Shown piece after piece: positions 63,412 through 64,000 of a DNA stretch of 64,000 nt. Where the stretch lies: contig NC_068338.1 in the NCBI RefSeq assembly GCF_014633365.1, positions 15,014,616 to 15,078,615 of the forward strand, given 5' to 3'. Origin of the DNA: Diospyros lotus. Lineage: Eukaryota; Streptophyta; Magnoliopsida; Ericales; Ebenaceae. A program made the translations under genes and the position numbers. The notes beneath the pieces were generated by a model. That model searched no databases, was not told the DNA's origin, and saw only the letters and a program-made list of their open reading frames with translations. Every line of letters starts with the position of its first letter. Position 1 is the first letter of the stretch.

Positions 63412-64000
63412 GTATAAATTTAAGATGCCTTAAGAAGGGAAATTTGGTAATTTGGATAATATCCCTATCAAGGAAAATTATTTTGTGGAAAATGTACATA
63501 TATAAATGTATGTTTGGATTTTGTGGAAAATTTATTTTACTTTGAATTATGGAGAATTTAAAGGATGGCCAAGATTTAACGTTTGGGGCCAAGTAAGAGT
63601 GGATTGTGACACTTGACAAAGTCGCATGCAAGGAGATAAAGATAAATAAAGAAAAAAGAAATTGATTAATTAGGGTGGTTGAGACACTTGGCAAGATCTT
63701 GTGAAGGAAGAATGAGAAATTAAAATTAATTAAAAAAAGAAAAGAAAAGCATCTCTCAAGCATTTAATGAATGCCATCATTATGTTGAATAAAGTAAATA
63801 CAAAAGAAAATAAAAAATGGTCATGCATTTATTGTTAAAAATGGGAAGAATTAAATAAATGAGATTTAAATAGAAATTAGTCATTCAAGATGATGTCATG
63901 AAACTTGTCTCATTAAAATAAATGAGAGAAATTAGAAATTCAAGATGGATCCAATGGATGAGATTTGGTCTTGGAATGAGAATTGATTCAAGGGCCATAA
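63412..64000. other. AT-rich intergenic DNA to the window end
   Basis: Nothing recognised; short repeats of AAAATAAATGAGAGAAATT near 63860-63945. Confidence 0.35.

Overview
The window looks like repeat-rich nuclear DNA of a flowering plant, probably a eudicot. It is AT-rich, has spliced GT-AG introns, shows no bacterial-style operons, and is packed with nested plant transposons: Ty1/copia and Ty3/gypsy elements, solo LTRs, hAT-type and CACTA DNA elements, an Au-type SINE, and a Cassandra-type TRIM with 5S-rRNA-like LTRs. No tRNA or rRNA gene and no CRISPR array was seen.

Left part (1-22850): almost wholly transposon sequence. It has a CACTA terminus (1-401), a gypsy-type solo LTR (1337-4120, TSD ATAGC), and a nested stack in which solo LTR A (5408-13524, TSD ATAAA) holds solo LTR B (6163-8712, TSD ATCTC) and solo LTR C (9726-13316, TSD CATTA). 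LTR C holds a hAT-like element (10670-11830). A non-coding internal region with a PBS and a minus-strand LTR (15070-19628) follows, then a 5'-truncated chromovirus (about 20505-22847).

Centre (22850-33300): the most notable object. A young LTR retrotransposon (24955-32743; two 1733-bp LTRs differing at only four sites; TSD CACAC; tRNA-Asp-type PBS; polypurine tract) has no recognisable gag or pol. It carries three minus-strand ORFs instead: an unknown 187-codon ORF over the PBS, an unknown 181-aa Cys-cluster protein, and a complete intronless LOG-type cytokinin riboside 5'-monophosphate phosphoribohydrolase-like ORF. It sits in the gag of an older, decayed minus-strand copia element.

Right part (34354-58020): one ordinary host gene on the minus strand, a conserved plant protein of unknown function. 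Its four exons (57395-57929, 42318-42601, 35670-35897, 34354-34860) are spread over about 23.6 kb. Intron 1 (about 14.8 kb) holds a degenerate plus-strand copia element with a hAT-like element nested in its left LTR, plus an Au-like SINE. Intron 2 (about 6.4 kb) holds a sense-oriented copia element (36294-41500). Intron 3 holds a second SINE. The start of the reading frame is abnormal: an upstream in-frame ATG is closed by a TAG before the coding sequence.

Far right (58020-64000): AT-rich intergenic DNA with a foldback MITE, a hAT-like MITE inserted in a tandem array of about 106-bp units, and a Cassandra-type TRIM (62722-63411).
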